Part shown: piece after piece, positions 45,516 to 57,830 of the stretch
Position numbering within the stretch: the first letter of the stretch is position 1
How the letters are laid out: each line of letters begins with the position of its first letter
DNA from: Anagrus nilaparvatae
Lineage: Eukaryota > Arthropoda > Insecta > Hymenoptera > Mymaridae
Reading direction: 5' to 3'
NCBI GenBank assembly: GCA_022575985.1
Contig: JAKSXM010000247.1
Location: 5,665,501 to 5,729,500 of the forward strand
DNA length: 64,000 nt
The notes under the pieces: model-generated
Told to the model about the DNA's origin: nothing
Seen by the model: only the letters and a program-made list of their open reading frames with translations
The model's database searches: none
Made by a program: the position numbers and the translations under genes

Positions 45516-45676
45516 CCCATTTGTGAAATTGACCATTTCGTGAATTGGTCAAGTAAAATGACCAATTCGTGAGCTGGTCAAATTTAAGAGATGTGTTGAC
45601 CATTTCGTGAAATGGTTAATTTTTTTTTACCATTTCACGAATTAGTCAAAAAAATAAAATTTATTTCACAAATGGG
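45516..45676. repeat. 161-bp MITE-like palindrome
   Basis: CCCATTTGTGAAAT at 45516-45529 pairs with ATTTCACAAATGGG at 45663-45676. Internal CATTTCGTGAATTGGTCA phrases pair again, so almost the whole element is palindromic. Confidence 0.75.
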
Positions 45677-45699
45677 TCAACGACATTTTATTCTTTATT

Positions 45700-46600
45700 T
45701 TGAATACTTGTAAAAAATTATTTGGAACAATTTTTTTTAATATCAATTTTATCATATTTAGAAGATATTTCACTTTTTAATCAAATTTTCAAAAAATTTT
45801 ATTTTTCCCAAAAATAGTAAAAATTAAATATTTCCAAAAGTATGATAGCCGAGTCGCAAAACTATGGCCTACTCACCCGCAAATATAATAACGCTATCTA
45901 TTATTAACGCTATAATTAAGAGATTCTGACTATAAAATTGATCGCTTGTAAATTTTTTTATTTCAAACTAATTTAAAATAGCGCGGGTAAACGGCGGAAC
46001 ATTGATGGCCCGACATACTCGTCCAGAACCTAGATACCGAAAAATCCCATGAATAAACTGAGTATCTTTTAAACTAATCTAAAAATCTAAGCTATTCCGG
46101 GCTGTCATACTTTCACTTTTTTTTCCAAACAATTGGCCAACTTTGTGGACATGTAACTTTTTCCAAAAAGACTTTGCCATAAAAATCAGGACTTTCAAAG
46201 TGTGTATGTTTTGGTCTTGACTATCTCTGAAAAGAAATTCAGTTGTCATGCTCACACAAGCTGTTTACCATAGCCATCCTGTAACTACGTTTTGACTGTT
46301 CATTGATTCGTTCCTAATGATGAAACACATACATACAGACACGCAAATAAATTATTAAAAAAACCATAAAAAATAAAAAAAATAAAAAAATTTTTTTTAC
46401 CAGCTTTAAAAATATTTTATAAAATTTTTAAAATACCACCATTTTGAATAAAAATTTAAGAGAGTACGCAAAAATTGGTGCCAAATCGAATACTACAAAG
46501 TGTGATAGTAAAATTTTTCAATATTCTCTAGATATTTCAATTTTTGTTAAAAATTTTTAAAAATGTTATCAAGTCCAAAAACAATAAAAATTTATATGAA
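45700..46600. repeat. Dispersed repeat shared with 22447-23080
   Basis: Same order of matched phrases as the other copy, including GAAACACATACATACAGACA and AAAAATTGGTGCCAAATCGA. No protein is encoded. Confidence 0.65.
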
Positions 46601-47080
46601 TGATTGGCTTTATCGTTCTCTTTATTTCAAAAATTCAAATTAAAAAAATAGGATTTATTGATCAATATAAGAACAAATTTTTTCAAAAATAAATAAAATG
46701 TTTTTTATTTTTCTGGACGTTTCAATAGTTTAATTACTATCCTTTTTAACAGAATCTAAAAATATAAATATTAACAATTTATTAATTAACAAAAATTATA
46801 ATATATAAATCAGTATCATTGCAAACATACCAATAAAAGTTGTTTTACATTATTTAAAAAAAATTTATTTACGTCTTTCTTTAGTATTACTTTAAAATTT
46901 TTAAAGTTTGTCATGTTTTTCATATTACATAAGACACTTAATACATCAAAAGCCATATTATTGCTAACAAATTTTCAAAAAATTTTTTAGTAACAAGTGG
47001 GGATAACATGAAACTATATACAGTACTGAAAACTTATTAACAAAAGAAAACTTTATTTAAATACCAACATTAACAACTTA
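46600..47080. other. AT-rich, no firmly supported feature
   Basis: Contains a possible minus-strand exon-like frame at 46831-46973 ending at a GTATGT donor, but it matches nothing I know and is too short to support. Confidence 0.4.
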
Positions 47081-47082
47081 TT

Positions 47083-50000
47083 ACGGCACCCGGTAGGGTG
47101 CGCGACTAAGTTAAGTTACTAAACTTAGAAGCACTAATATACAGGAAATTGAGGTTTCTCTCTCTATTTTTGACAAATCTTCCAAGCAAGATATATCGTA
47201 GATGTCGAAAGTCGAATTTCGATTTTTTGATCGAATTTCGATTTTTTTTATTGAAATTCGATTTTTATGTCGAAGATCGGCGGGTTTATTTTTTTTATTA
47301 TAATTCTTTGATTTGATTTGATTTGACATATAGCAATAAAATAATTTTTATTTCTACATTGATGTTAAAACTATTTTTAATATACGAGTTTATCCATTTA
47401 TTTATAAAAATTTTTTAATATAGAGTTTATATTTGTCCATTATAAAAAAAGGCTTTTTAAACTACATGGCTAAAAAGGAATGGTTTATTATTATAATAAA
47501 AGTTTTGTAATCAAATTGCAAACGCAAAGCGAGAGCAGCAGACAAAGTTCAGTGATAGTATTTGTGATAGTATATAATAATTACTTCTGCACTGGTATCG
47601 TTATCGTATAAATAAAAAGAAATTCAACTATAAAGGATTCAAAAATATAACCTAAGTATCATGAATATCCATTGCTGGAGCAGTGTTTATTCCATTGATA
47701 ATGGTTTATTCTTATGATGAATGTTTAAAAAGTTTAAAAACTCATTAATTGCAGAAAACAAGTAATCAATATCTATAAGGTTAACAAGACTCATATCGTA
47801 TAATAGCTAATTCCTTTTGAACATTGATCGTAAGAACAAAGACTACTCCAGTAATGGATTTCTTGATAGTTAAGTAATATTTTTATTTTTTAAATGATGA
47901 AATAACTATCTCTTTTTTTTAGGTATATGTCTAGCATGCAAATCAGTCAGCAATAAATAAAAAAAGTAAATAATTAAATGAACAATTTTTTTCTTTTAAG
48001 TTTTTAGCTTTTAACTAAGGGTTTCAAAAATATAATTCAGTTCGGCTTTACATTTACAGTCTCATGTGTATCAAAAAATCTATGACTCGTGTTGTGTTTG
48101 TTCTTGCAATGAATGTTCTGCAGTTTAAAAACTCATTGATTGCAGCAAAACAAGTAATAAGTATCTTAGACAGACAAGAAACATTTGGTGTATAATAGCT
48201 AAACAACCATCTCTTTTTTTTATATGTGTCCAGCATGCATCTGTCAGTTATAGCAGAAAAAAGTACATAAATAAAATAAAAAAGTAAATGAAAAATTTTT
48301 TCTTTTAGGTTAGAGTTTTTAATTCAGGCTTTCAAGCATATAATATAGTTCGGCTTTATATTAATATTCTCATGTATTACTTAAGTTTCAAAAAATCCAT
48401 TGCTGGAGCAGTGTTCATTCTTACGATGAATGTTCTGCAGTTTAAGAACTCATTAATTGCAGAAAACAAGTAATCAATATCTAAGATTGACAAGAATCAT
48501 ATGGTGTAATAGCTGATTCCTTTTGAAACCAGAACATTGATCGTAAGAACAAAGCGACTACTCCAGTAATGGATTTCTTGATAGTTAAGTAAAACTTGAA
48601 TAAAAAATATTATTCGCATTCATTCATTTTTTTTTTTAAATAATAAAAAAGCTATCTCTTTTTTTTTCATATGTCTGGCATACATCTTTCTATTAAAGTA
48701 GACAACAATACATAAAAAAATAAAATAAATAAATAAACAATTTTTTCTTATAAGTTTTTAAATTTTAACTAAGGGATTCAAAAATATAATTCAGTTCGTC
48801 ATATTCGTAGTCTCATGTATTACTTAAGTATCAAGAAATCCATATGTTTGTTCTTACATTCAATGTTCTGGAGTTCAAAAGGAATTAGCTATTACACCAA
48901 ATGTTTCTTGCCTGTCTATAAGATATTACAACATATGATTCTTGTCAGTCTTAGATATTGATTAATTGTTTCCTGCAATTAATGAGTTTTTAAACTGCAG
49001 AACATTCATCGCAAGAAAAAACACTGCTCCAGCAATGGATTTCATGATACTTAAGTAATACATGAGAATGTAAATATAAAGCCAAACTTAATTATAAGTT
49101 TGAAAGCCACAATTAAAAACTCAAATTTAAAAGAAAAAAATTGTTCATTTATTTATTTATTTTTGTATGTGTCTTTTTCAACTATAACTGACAGATGCAT
49201 CCTAGGCATATAAAAAAAAAGATATGGTTGTGTCATTATTTAAAGAAAATAAATAAATAAATTAAGAGTTTTTGTCTTTAAGTAGAGTGTCTCTAAGTTT
49301 TTAGTTTATAATTAAAGCATTCAAAAATATATTTCAGCTCAGCTTTATATTTGTAGTTTCATGTATTACTTAAGTATCAAGCATGACTCGTGTTGTGTTT
49401 GTTCTTACGATCAATATTCTGGAGTTCGAATCAGCCTTTACACCATTTTAAACGGCAGAACATTAATAATTAACACAATAAATATACTTAAAGCCGGACG
49501 GAATTATATTTTTGAATCCCTTAGTTAAAAGCTAACAACTTAAAAAAAAAAATTGTTAGTAAGGGGTATAGAGTAAAATACATGTTGACTATATGAAAGA
49601 ACCTCATCATAAATTTCACTATGGAGTAAAATGGATAAACCAATTAACTAAAACGTAGTTACTATGACCATTAACTTAAAAGTAGTTACCCCCATAATAG
49701 CTTTATCCAAATAATAATTATTTTGCATACATCTAAATCAAGCATAAATCTATAAAAACGATTTCTTTAATTTTATTTTAATTTTCCACCGATAAAATGG
49801 TTATTTAGGGGCCTGGCAAGTTAAGCAGTTTCTGAAGATAATAAATTGTTATAATATAAGCTAATTATATTTATAGTACAGCCTGTGAGCTCAACGTGAA
49901 AAAGCTGAATAAGAAAATTATCTGTTTACTGTAAACTTTTGTTGAAATAAAAATTCGCTTAGCTTAGGCCATTTAATTTCATCTCACAACATTTATGGCC

Positions 50001-50690
50001 CAAAAGTTATAATATATTTATTATTAGGAATTTATACTTTGCTTAAATTAAAATTTTACTTAGCTTAGGCCATAAAATTTCATCTCACAACATTTATGGC
50101 CCAAAATAAAGTTATATTATAACTTGTGATAGGAAACAACAAGACTTAACTTAGTTTTAATTATACTTTAATTTATTAAAGTTTAAAAAAAATTATTAAT
50201 TTAATCAATATCAATATTTTGAAATATACTTTTACTTAAATTAAATTTTTACTTAGCTTAGGCCATAAAAATTCATCTCACAACATTTATGGCCCAAAAG
50301 TTAAAATATATTTATTAGGAATTTATACTTTTGCTGAAATAAAAATTTACTTAGCTTAGGCCATATATTTCATCTCACGACATTTACGGCCCAAAATAAA
50401 GTTATGTTATAAAGCGTAATAGGAAACAACAAGACTTAACTTAGTTTTAATTCTACTTTAATTTATTAAAGTTTTAAAAAAATTATTAATTTAATCAGTA
50501 TCAATATTTTGAAATATACTTTTACTTAAATATAATTTTTACTTAGCTTAGGCCATAAAATTTTATTTCACAATATAATTTTACTTGAATTTAATTTTTA
50601 CTTAGCTTAGGCCATAAAAATTAATTTTGCATATACTAATTAATTGATTTGTATCGAAGGTAAAATGATATATATAAATTTGGGTATTTC
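47083..50690. mobile_element. Unnamed satellite-bearing element, copy A
   Basis: Begins with a hairpin end (GCACCC-GGTA-GGGTGC at 47089-47104), then GACTAAGTTAAGTTACTAAA, TCGAATTTCGATTTTT repeats, a palindromic satellite (47660-49560), a spacer, and the TTAGGCCATAAA hairpin repeats (49960-50640). Copy B at 53987-57882 has the same parts in the same order. The hairpin terminus and internal satellite recall Helitron/Helentron-derived elements, but no Rep-helicase is present and the right end of this copy is uncertain. Confidence 0.6.
49960..50640. repeat. GGCCATAAA hairpin repeats, copy A array
   Basis: Five or six copies of TTAGCTTAGGCCATAAAATT, then CATCTCACAACA and TTTATGGCCCAAA. GGCCATAAA and TTTATGGCC make a 9-bp stem in each unit. 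The last units lack the right half. Confidence 0.8.
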
Positions 50691-51994
50691 TTATTTCCCA
50701 AATTAACTGTAGAGAAAAATACTATATCGAAAATGATTCTTCAAATCATAAAATTATTGTTCAAAAAAAAATTTTCAGATATATTAACTTATTGTACTGT
50801 GCCGATTTGCAAACAAAAAACGGTATAAATCAGAATTTATTTTTGTATCGCATTTACTTCTGTTTCTGTTGTTTAAGAAAATCATGTTTACTTATAATGA
50901 ATTTTAACCAATACAAATTGTATTATATATTTATAACAAGGGTATTTTGGGGTTAGTTTAATTAGCGCGTATAACGGCTAATATATTTATTTTAGAGCGC
51001 CTTTTAGCTTTAAACACGCGCCGGTTAAATGGCTATAATAATAATGATGATACGGGGGAATAACCTTTTCTTACCTGTTATTCGGCTAGCTCTCGCATGA
51101 AAATCACCTCCTCGGAAAGTAGGGGGATTTCTAAATAAAGGGGTTAAACTAAAATTATATGTGACACATGAACATGCACTAATAAAGATTAAACTCCAAT
51201 ATTTTAATATAACGAAAAACTTAATAATTTTATTGAATTTAATATTAAAAGAAAATAGCCTTTAGGCTTAATATTTTTTTAATAAACTTTTTACAATATT
51301 TATATACACTATTACAGAAACCGAACTGCGCACACACACACATAGAACCCTGAAGCACTTGTATAATTTATTTACCGGCTTGTCGTTCTTTTTCGTCGAT
51401 GCTCTAGCTCTTGGAGACGACGGAGGCGGCGGCGATGTAATAACGCACGGCTTCTTGCTGAATAATCTAAACTGCAGGCTGCTGAATACTAAGTGCATAA
51501 ATCCGCACTTTTATTGTATTAATTTTCGAGGTAGTTGCACTCTATACCTCGAATACTGGCTGCTGTTAGCTTTTCACTGAGAACCGGCGTCGGTTAACTT
51601 TAAATGGCCTTTTCTTATAGATCTTGTCTTATAATTGACACTTCTTAATTATTATTTAAGTCGCGACTTTGTTAATTATTTTTATTTTAAAAATATCTAA
51701 CCGGAAGGGCTTAAAGTGACTTTTGTTCCAAAAATTAATAAATTAAAATAATTCGGAGTCACTAGAAAAACTTTCTTTTTTACATGCGTCAACACCTGTT
51801 GCTAGCTGAACGCATTCTAATTCTTTTTCCTCTCTTTTCTCGTTCTTCCGGCGCAACATACTTGTGCCGTAGGAATCTTCTTTTTCTTAACCACCGGCTA
51901 CTGCTCTCTGGGCCAGGCGGCGATAATTTGTAATTTAAAAAAAAAGTATAAGTTGTCGTCGGTTGTGTGTGTATGCGGGCGGGTTATTTTGTAC
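50690..51994. other. Mixed-composition stretch, no recognised gene
   Basis: Moderately GC-rich patches at 50985-51130, 51340-51610 and 51780-51930 stand out from the AT background. The frames at 51268-51580 overlap on both strands and match nothing. Phrases CGCCGGTTAAATGGC and CGTCGGTTAACTTTAAATGG recur 560 bp apart, which might reflect an LTR-like repeat. Confidence 0.4.
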
Positions 51995-52363
51995 TTAGGC
52001 ACATACATATATATACATATTAATGTAATATATATATGTGCATTTGTAACGAAAATGCTTCGTTACATATTTCTTTATCAATTTAATGGTATTTATGTAA
52101 ATATATTTAAAATTTTTTAAATCTTCCATTCTGTTCAATGTGTTCTTATAAAATTTTATGTATAACATTTCAGAAAACAATCTTTTTCTAGCATTACATT
52201 CCCTATCCATAATTTTTACAGCTTTAAAATTCATTTGAGTACACATATTACTATGATCTTTTAGATAAACACACAATGCCGATTTATCATCACCATTCAG
52301 TACATCATTTACATGTTCAGTTATCCTAGCTCTTAATTTTCTCGAAAAACTGCGAAATGGCTG
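51995..52363 (-). pseudogene. Penelope-like element GIY-YIG endonuclease C-terminal fragment
   Basis: The minus frame reads SFSRKLRARITEHVND, ALCVYLKDH, then NFKAVKIMDRECNARKRLFS and EMLYIKF. The order H, then x-VKIMDxE-x-N-x2-xR, then EM-x-I is the conserved second half of the GIY-YIG nuclease that ends Penelope-like ORFs. Here the usual HI after EM is YI. The residues after 52100 become low-complexity. The reverse transcriptase part is absent. Confidence 0.65.
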
Positions 52364-52731
52364 AAATTTTGGATGGCTGAGTTTTTTATTAGCCTAATCA
52401 ATCACTGAAAATTTAAGCTTAATCGAAGTCATACACGTAAAAAAATATAAGACAAACTAAACGCATTACGTAACTGAAAAAAGATTAGAATTTTAAGTTG
52501 TTGAATGGAAAGATTAAACGATGAGTTGTCAAATAAAAACATTAGACCAACAAATACTTTTGATTCAAGCAAAACTAAAATCGTTAAGTTAACCACTTAA
52601 ATCTTTGTTGAATCAACATAATGTTAGATAAACCAACAACCTACAACATTAATATTATTAAATTTAATAGTTAGGTCAATGCTTTTTCTTTTATATTAAA
52701 ATATTTATTCATTCTTTCTCTTTCTATCCTT
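52364..52731. other. AT-rich, no recognised feature
   Basis: Nothing was recognised between the Penelope-like and R1 fragments. Confidence 0.5.
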
Positions 52732-53518
52732 TTATGTATTTATTCGCGGAAAGTCAAAACATGTTCCTAGCTCTTCGCACTCATCTACGCTTTCGTAAAT
52801 GAATTTCCGCTCCAATGCTAACAGGTCGATGGGTATCACCGAAGCAACAACCTGGATCGCCTCTAGGGATACCGTGTGGTATGCGCAGGGGATCCTCAGT
52901 GCTGCTTGCTTCTGTACAGACGATATTTTGTGCCTGTACTTGGCAAATTTCGTAGTCTTCACCCAGATTTCCGATCCGTAGTGCAGGACAGAGTTGACGA
53001 CTGACATCAGGAGCTTTCACTTTCCTGGTTTGGGCCCCCCTATGTTGGCCATGCGCCTTGACAGGGAGGATGTGACCGACTGTCTTTTCACACGATCTCT
53101 GAAATTGTCCCCAGAAGGTCAGCTTGTTATCAAGCTGAACTCCCAGGTATTTCACCGATGTTCTGGCTCGGATCGTGTGAGGGTTTCCACCGTCATCGAT
53201 AACTACATGGAAGTCGGTGAGAACCGACGGGTCAGCAATACGATCTCTGTTTTTGGGATCGCAAGCTGGAGCCCGTGCTTGCCCATCCAGAGGTTGATCC
53301 GTCTCTACTGGGTCACTTCCAAGTCCCTGCCAGTTATGGTCAGGGCCACATTGTCGGCGTACCCGATCAGGGAAACTCCTTCCGGGAGGTGGATGCGCAA
53401 CAAGCGATCGTAAAAGGCAATCCACAGGTCCGGTCCAAGAACCGAACCTTACGCGATGCCTGCACTTAAAACCCTTTCACGCCTGCCATTGAGCGTAGAG
53501 CGGTCTCCGGTCCCGTAG

Positions 53519-53842
53519 GTAATCCTTTAGTACGTTACCCAAGTACCTGGGTATCCGGAAATCGTACTCGAGAGACCGGATCTTGTTATTCCACCAGGCC
53601 GAGTTGAAAGCGTTTTTAACGTCCAACGTTACCAGAAGAACGTCCTTGCGAATTGCAGGCTGCTTTTCCCTCTCAGGGAGGTAATCCTTTAGTAGGTTAC
53701 CCAAGTACCTGGGTATCCGGAAATCGTACTCGAGAGACCGGATCTTGTCATTCTACCAGGCCGAGTTGAAAGCGTTTTTGACGTCCAACGTTACCAGAAG
53801 AACGTCCTTGCGAATTGCAGGCTGCTTTTCCCTCTCAGCCTC
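53519..53842 (-). repeat. 162-bp tandem duplication inside the R1 copy
   Basis: GTAATCCTTTAGTACGTTAC at 53519 recurs almost unchanged at 53681, and the similarity runs the full 162 bp. It is multiple of three (54 codons), so the RT segment VTLDVKNAFNSAW appears twice. It arose after the LINE inserted or during its reverse transcription. Confidence 0.85.
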
Positions 53843-54470
53843 TACGGTATCCACGACACGCCGGATGAAGTCTATCGTGGAATGTCCTGCACGGAAGCCA
53901 TGCTGCTCCTCGGAGAGACCACCGCCCTCTTCGATTGCTTTTCTAAGCCTTGCCCGGAGCATGCTCTCTATCACCTTACCAATGGTATTACGGCACCCGA
54001 TAGGGTGCGCGACTAAGTTAAGTTACTAAACTTAGAAGCACTAATATACACGAAATTGAGGTTTCTCTCTCTAATTTTGATGACCTTCAAGAGCTCCAAG
54101 TCAATCGAATTCGATTATCGAACTTCGATTATATGTGTTTTTCAACACTGGTATGTATAAAAAAGGAGTATACAAAGGTGTATAGAGTAAGAGTATGCAT
54201 AACGTATATTATACCATTTATTTAGTATAATAAACATAGATCTCTGTATAGAGTATAGCGTCTGCTTTCGCCCGGTGCAAGATATTTTATAAATTTATAA
54301 ATATATTTTATTTATTTATTAAATGCGCATATTATTTTTATATATATAGCGTCTGCTCTCGCCCGGTACAAGATATCTCTATATATTATAATATTATAAT
54401 ATAACCTAATAAAAACAATTTTTATAAAAGATTAATTAAAAAATAAACCTAACTTACCTAACTGTTTATT

Positions 54471-54657
54471 TGTGCATGCTTGTTGAATATTCACATTTAA
54501 TTAATAAAAAGTGATAAATATTTGCAAAGCTCATGAAAGAAAATTAATGGAAATTAATAAAATTTGTGCATGCTTGTTGAATATTCATATTTAATTAATA
54601 AACAGTGATAAATATTTGCAAAGCTCATGAAAAAAATTAATGGAAATTAATAAAATA
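54471..54657. repeat. 94-bp tandem duplication
   Basis: TGTGCATGCTTGTTGAATAT starts at 54471 and again at 54565. Two near-identical units lie in copy B of the satellite element. Confidence 0.85.
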
Positions 54658-54689
54658 CCAAGATGACCATATTTATATATTTATAGACT

Positions 54690-56160
54690 CATGTATTACT
54701 TATAAGTATCAAGTTACCCATGCTGGAGCAGTGTTTATTCTTACGATGAATGTTCTGTAGTTTAAAAACTCATTAATTGCAGCAAAACAAGTAATAAGTA
54801 TCTGAGGCAGACAAGAAACATATGGTGTAATAGCTAATTTCTTCTGAAGGCTCATAAAAAAATAAATAAATAAATGAAAAGTTTTTTCCTTTTAGGTTTG
54901 AGTTTTTAATTCAGGGTTTCGAAGGTATAATTCAGTTCGGCTTTATATTTATATTCTCAAGTATTACTTACTAAAGTACCAAGAAATCAATCCATTGCTG
55001 GAGCAAGTTCATTCTTACGATAAATGTTCTGCAGTTTAAAAACTCATTAATTTCAGCCAAACAAGTAATAAGTATCTAAGGCAGACAAGAAACATTTGGT
55101 GCAATAGCTAATTTCTTTTGAACTCCAAAACATTGATGGTAAAAACAAACACTACACGGGTCATGGACTTCCTGATACTTAAGTAATACATGAGAATGTA
55201 AATATAAAGCTGAACTGAATTATATTTTTGAATGCTTTAATTACAAACTAAAAACTTAAAAGGCAAAAATTCTTAATTTATTTATTTATTTTCTTTAAAT
55301 ATATAATGAAATAACCATCTCTTTTTTTTTATACGTCTAGCATGCATCTGCCAGTTATAGCAAAAAAGGCACATAAAAAAATAAAAAAATAAATTAACAA
55401 TTTTTTTCTTTTAGGTTTGAGTTTTTAATTCAGACTTTCAAACATATAATTCAGTTCGGCTTTTATTTATAGTCTCATGTATTACTTAAGTATCAAAGAA
55501 ATCCATTGATGGAACAGTTTTTTTATTACGATGAATGTTCTGCAGTTTAAAAACTCATTAATTGCAGCAAAACAAGTAATAAGTATCTGCGAGACAGACA
55601 AGAAACATTTGGTGTAATAGCTAACTCCTTTTGAACTCCAGAACATTGATCAGAAGAACAAATACTATACGAGTCATGGGCTTCTTGATACTTAAGTAAC
55701 ACATGAGAATGTAAATATAAAGCTGAACTAAATTATATTTTTGAATGCTTTAATTACAAACTAAAAACTTAAAAGACAAAAATTCATAATTTATTTATTT
55801 ATTTTCTTTAAATATATAATGAAATAACCATCTCTTTTTTTTATATGTCTAGCATGCATCTGTCAGTTATAGCAGAAAAAAGTACATAAAAAAAATAAAT
55901 AAATAAATGAAAAATTTTTTCTTTTAGGTTTGAGTTTTGAATTCAGGCTTTCAAACATATAATTTAGTTCGGCTTTATATTTACATTCTCATGTATTACT
56001 TAAGTATCAAGAAATCCATTGCTGGAGTACTGTTCATTCTTACGATGAATGTCCTGCAGTTTAAAAACTCATTAATTTCAGCCAAACAAGTAATAAGTAT
56101 CAAAGGCAGACAAGAAACATTTGGTGCAATAGCTAATTCCTTTTGAATTCCAGAAATTTT
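54690..56160. repeat. Palindromic satellite, ~503-bp unit
   Basis: GCAGTTTAAAAACTCATTAA recurs near 55030, 55545 and 56058, and CATGAGAATGTAAATATAAA recurs near 55190 and 55693, giving a unit of about 503 bp. Each unit contains its own inverse: TCATGTATTACTTAAGTATC against ATACTTAAGTAATACATGAG. Related material fills 47660-49560 in both orientations. Confidence 0.75.
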
Positions 56161-57020
56161 TCTTTATTTATATGCTTCTTTCATTTTTTGCTATTTCAAA
56201 AAGATTTTTAAGTTGCAAAACCATATAATTATAATTTATAGGCAGATATTATTTCTGCTATAATAACTAGTTAAAAAAATACTATACTTCTTAATCTTTA
56301 CAGAATATCAGCACTTTAAAATCTTAATTTTTCGTTATTTGCAATCGTTTGAACGTGAAAGAAAATTTCAGTATAGACATTTTTCACATTTTTCAATTCC
56401 CTAATTATTTTTAGCTTATTACCATAGAATACTTAACCCATGGGTTACATCTTAAATAATTTGTATATAATTATAAATATATAAAAAAAAATTTGATTTC
56501 AAACATGTTTTTCTTGTGTATTTCTGAATGAAAAATTATTTATTTAAAAAAAAGCTCTTATTGTTTATTAAGATTTTTATCATAAAAAATTTCATTTATT
56601 TAAAATATAAATTAACTCTCTGGCAAAAATGGTATTGAAAATATTGCATTATAAGATAAAATTTTTATGCTAGAAAGCAGGATGAAATTCGGGGTGAAAA
56701 TAAATTATAATAAATTTTTTTAATATAACTTTTCCTCTGGAAAAAAAGAAACGACATGCATATTTTTTCTAAATTCTCCCACACGTATTCAAATACATTT
56801 TAATATACGTATTTAAATACTTGAATCAAAGAGGCTTATATTAAATTTTAAAACAATATAAAAAAAGACAAATTTTAATTATTTCCTCAGACAGATATGA
56901 GCACCCCTCGTGCGAGTTTATAAGCTCTCAAGAATAAAATTAGGGGAGGGCAAAGGTATTACTATTATGTTTGGAGGATGGGTATATCCAAAATAATGTT
57001 TTTAAAACTTTAATAAATTC
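56160..57020. other. Spacer inside copy B, no recognised gene
   Basis: AT-rich sequence between the two satellite arrays, with no coding or structural signal seen. Confidence 0.5.
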
Positions 57021-57179
57021 AAGTATAATTAAAACTAAGTTAAGTCTTGTTGTTTCCTAATCACAAGCTCATCTGAATTTGAAGTTTATGAGTCTAGAAA
57101 ATAAGGTTTTTAAGATTAAAATTTATTTGATTTCCTTACAATATCCCTAATGGATCTACTTTTTACATGTAATTCAACT

Positions 57180-57830
57180 TTCGGCCCATAAATGTTGTGA
57201 GATGAAATTTTATGGCCTAAGCTAAGTAAACATTTAATTTAAGCAAAATTATAAATTCCTAATATATTATAACTTTTGGGCCACTAAAAATTTACTTAGC
57301 TTAGGCCATATAATTTCATCTCACAACATTTATGGCCCAAAAGTTATAATATATTTATTAGGAATTAATATTTTTGCTTAAATAAAATTTTACTTAGCTT
57401 AGGCCATAAAATTTCATCTCACAACATTTATGGGCCGAAAGTTGAATTATATGTAAAAAGTAGATCCATTAGGAATATTGTAAGGAAATCCAATAAATTT
57501 TAATCGTAAAAACCTTATTTTCTGGACTCAAAATCTTCAAATTCAGATGAGCTTGTGATTAGCAAACAACAAGACTTAACTTAGTTTTAATTATACTTTA
57601 ATTTATTAAAGTTTTAAAAACATTATTAATTTAATCAGTATCAGTATTTTGAAATATACATTTGCTTAAATTAAATTTTTACTTAGCTTAGGCCATATAA
57701 TTTCATCTCACAACATTAGTGGCCCAAAAGTTATAATATATTAGGAATTTATAATTTTGCTTAAATTAAATGTTTACTTAGCTTAGGCCATAAAATTTCA
57801 TCTCACAACATTTATGGGCCGAAAGTTGAA
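57180..57830. repeat. GGCCATAAA hairpin repeats, copy B array
   Basis: Five units like those at 49960-50640, the first in inverted orientation (57180-57235). Two are flanked by a longer duplicated block ending GTAAAAAGTAGATCCATTAG. Confidence 0.8.

Noticed and set aside
46831..46973. Minus-strand exon-like frame ending at a GTATGT donor
   Set aside because: It is AT-rich, short, has no recognised family and no partner exon. A chance frame is as likely.
49960..50640. Hammerhead ribozyme in the hairpin satellite
   Set aside because: I looked for the CTGATGA and GAAA core motifs on both strands and did not see them in the right arrangement.
51268..51580. Overlapping plus and minus frames near 51.4 kb
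   Set aside because: Pro/Ser and Gly/Asp runs come from one GC-rich patch read on both strands; nothing recognisable.
54690..57830. CRISPR-like regular repeats
   Set aside because: Units are long, palindromic and eukaryotic; spacing is irregular and there are no unique spacers or cas genes.
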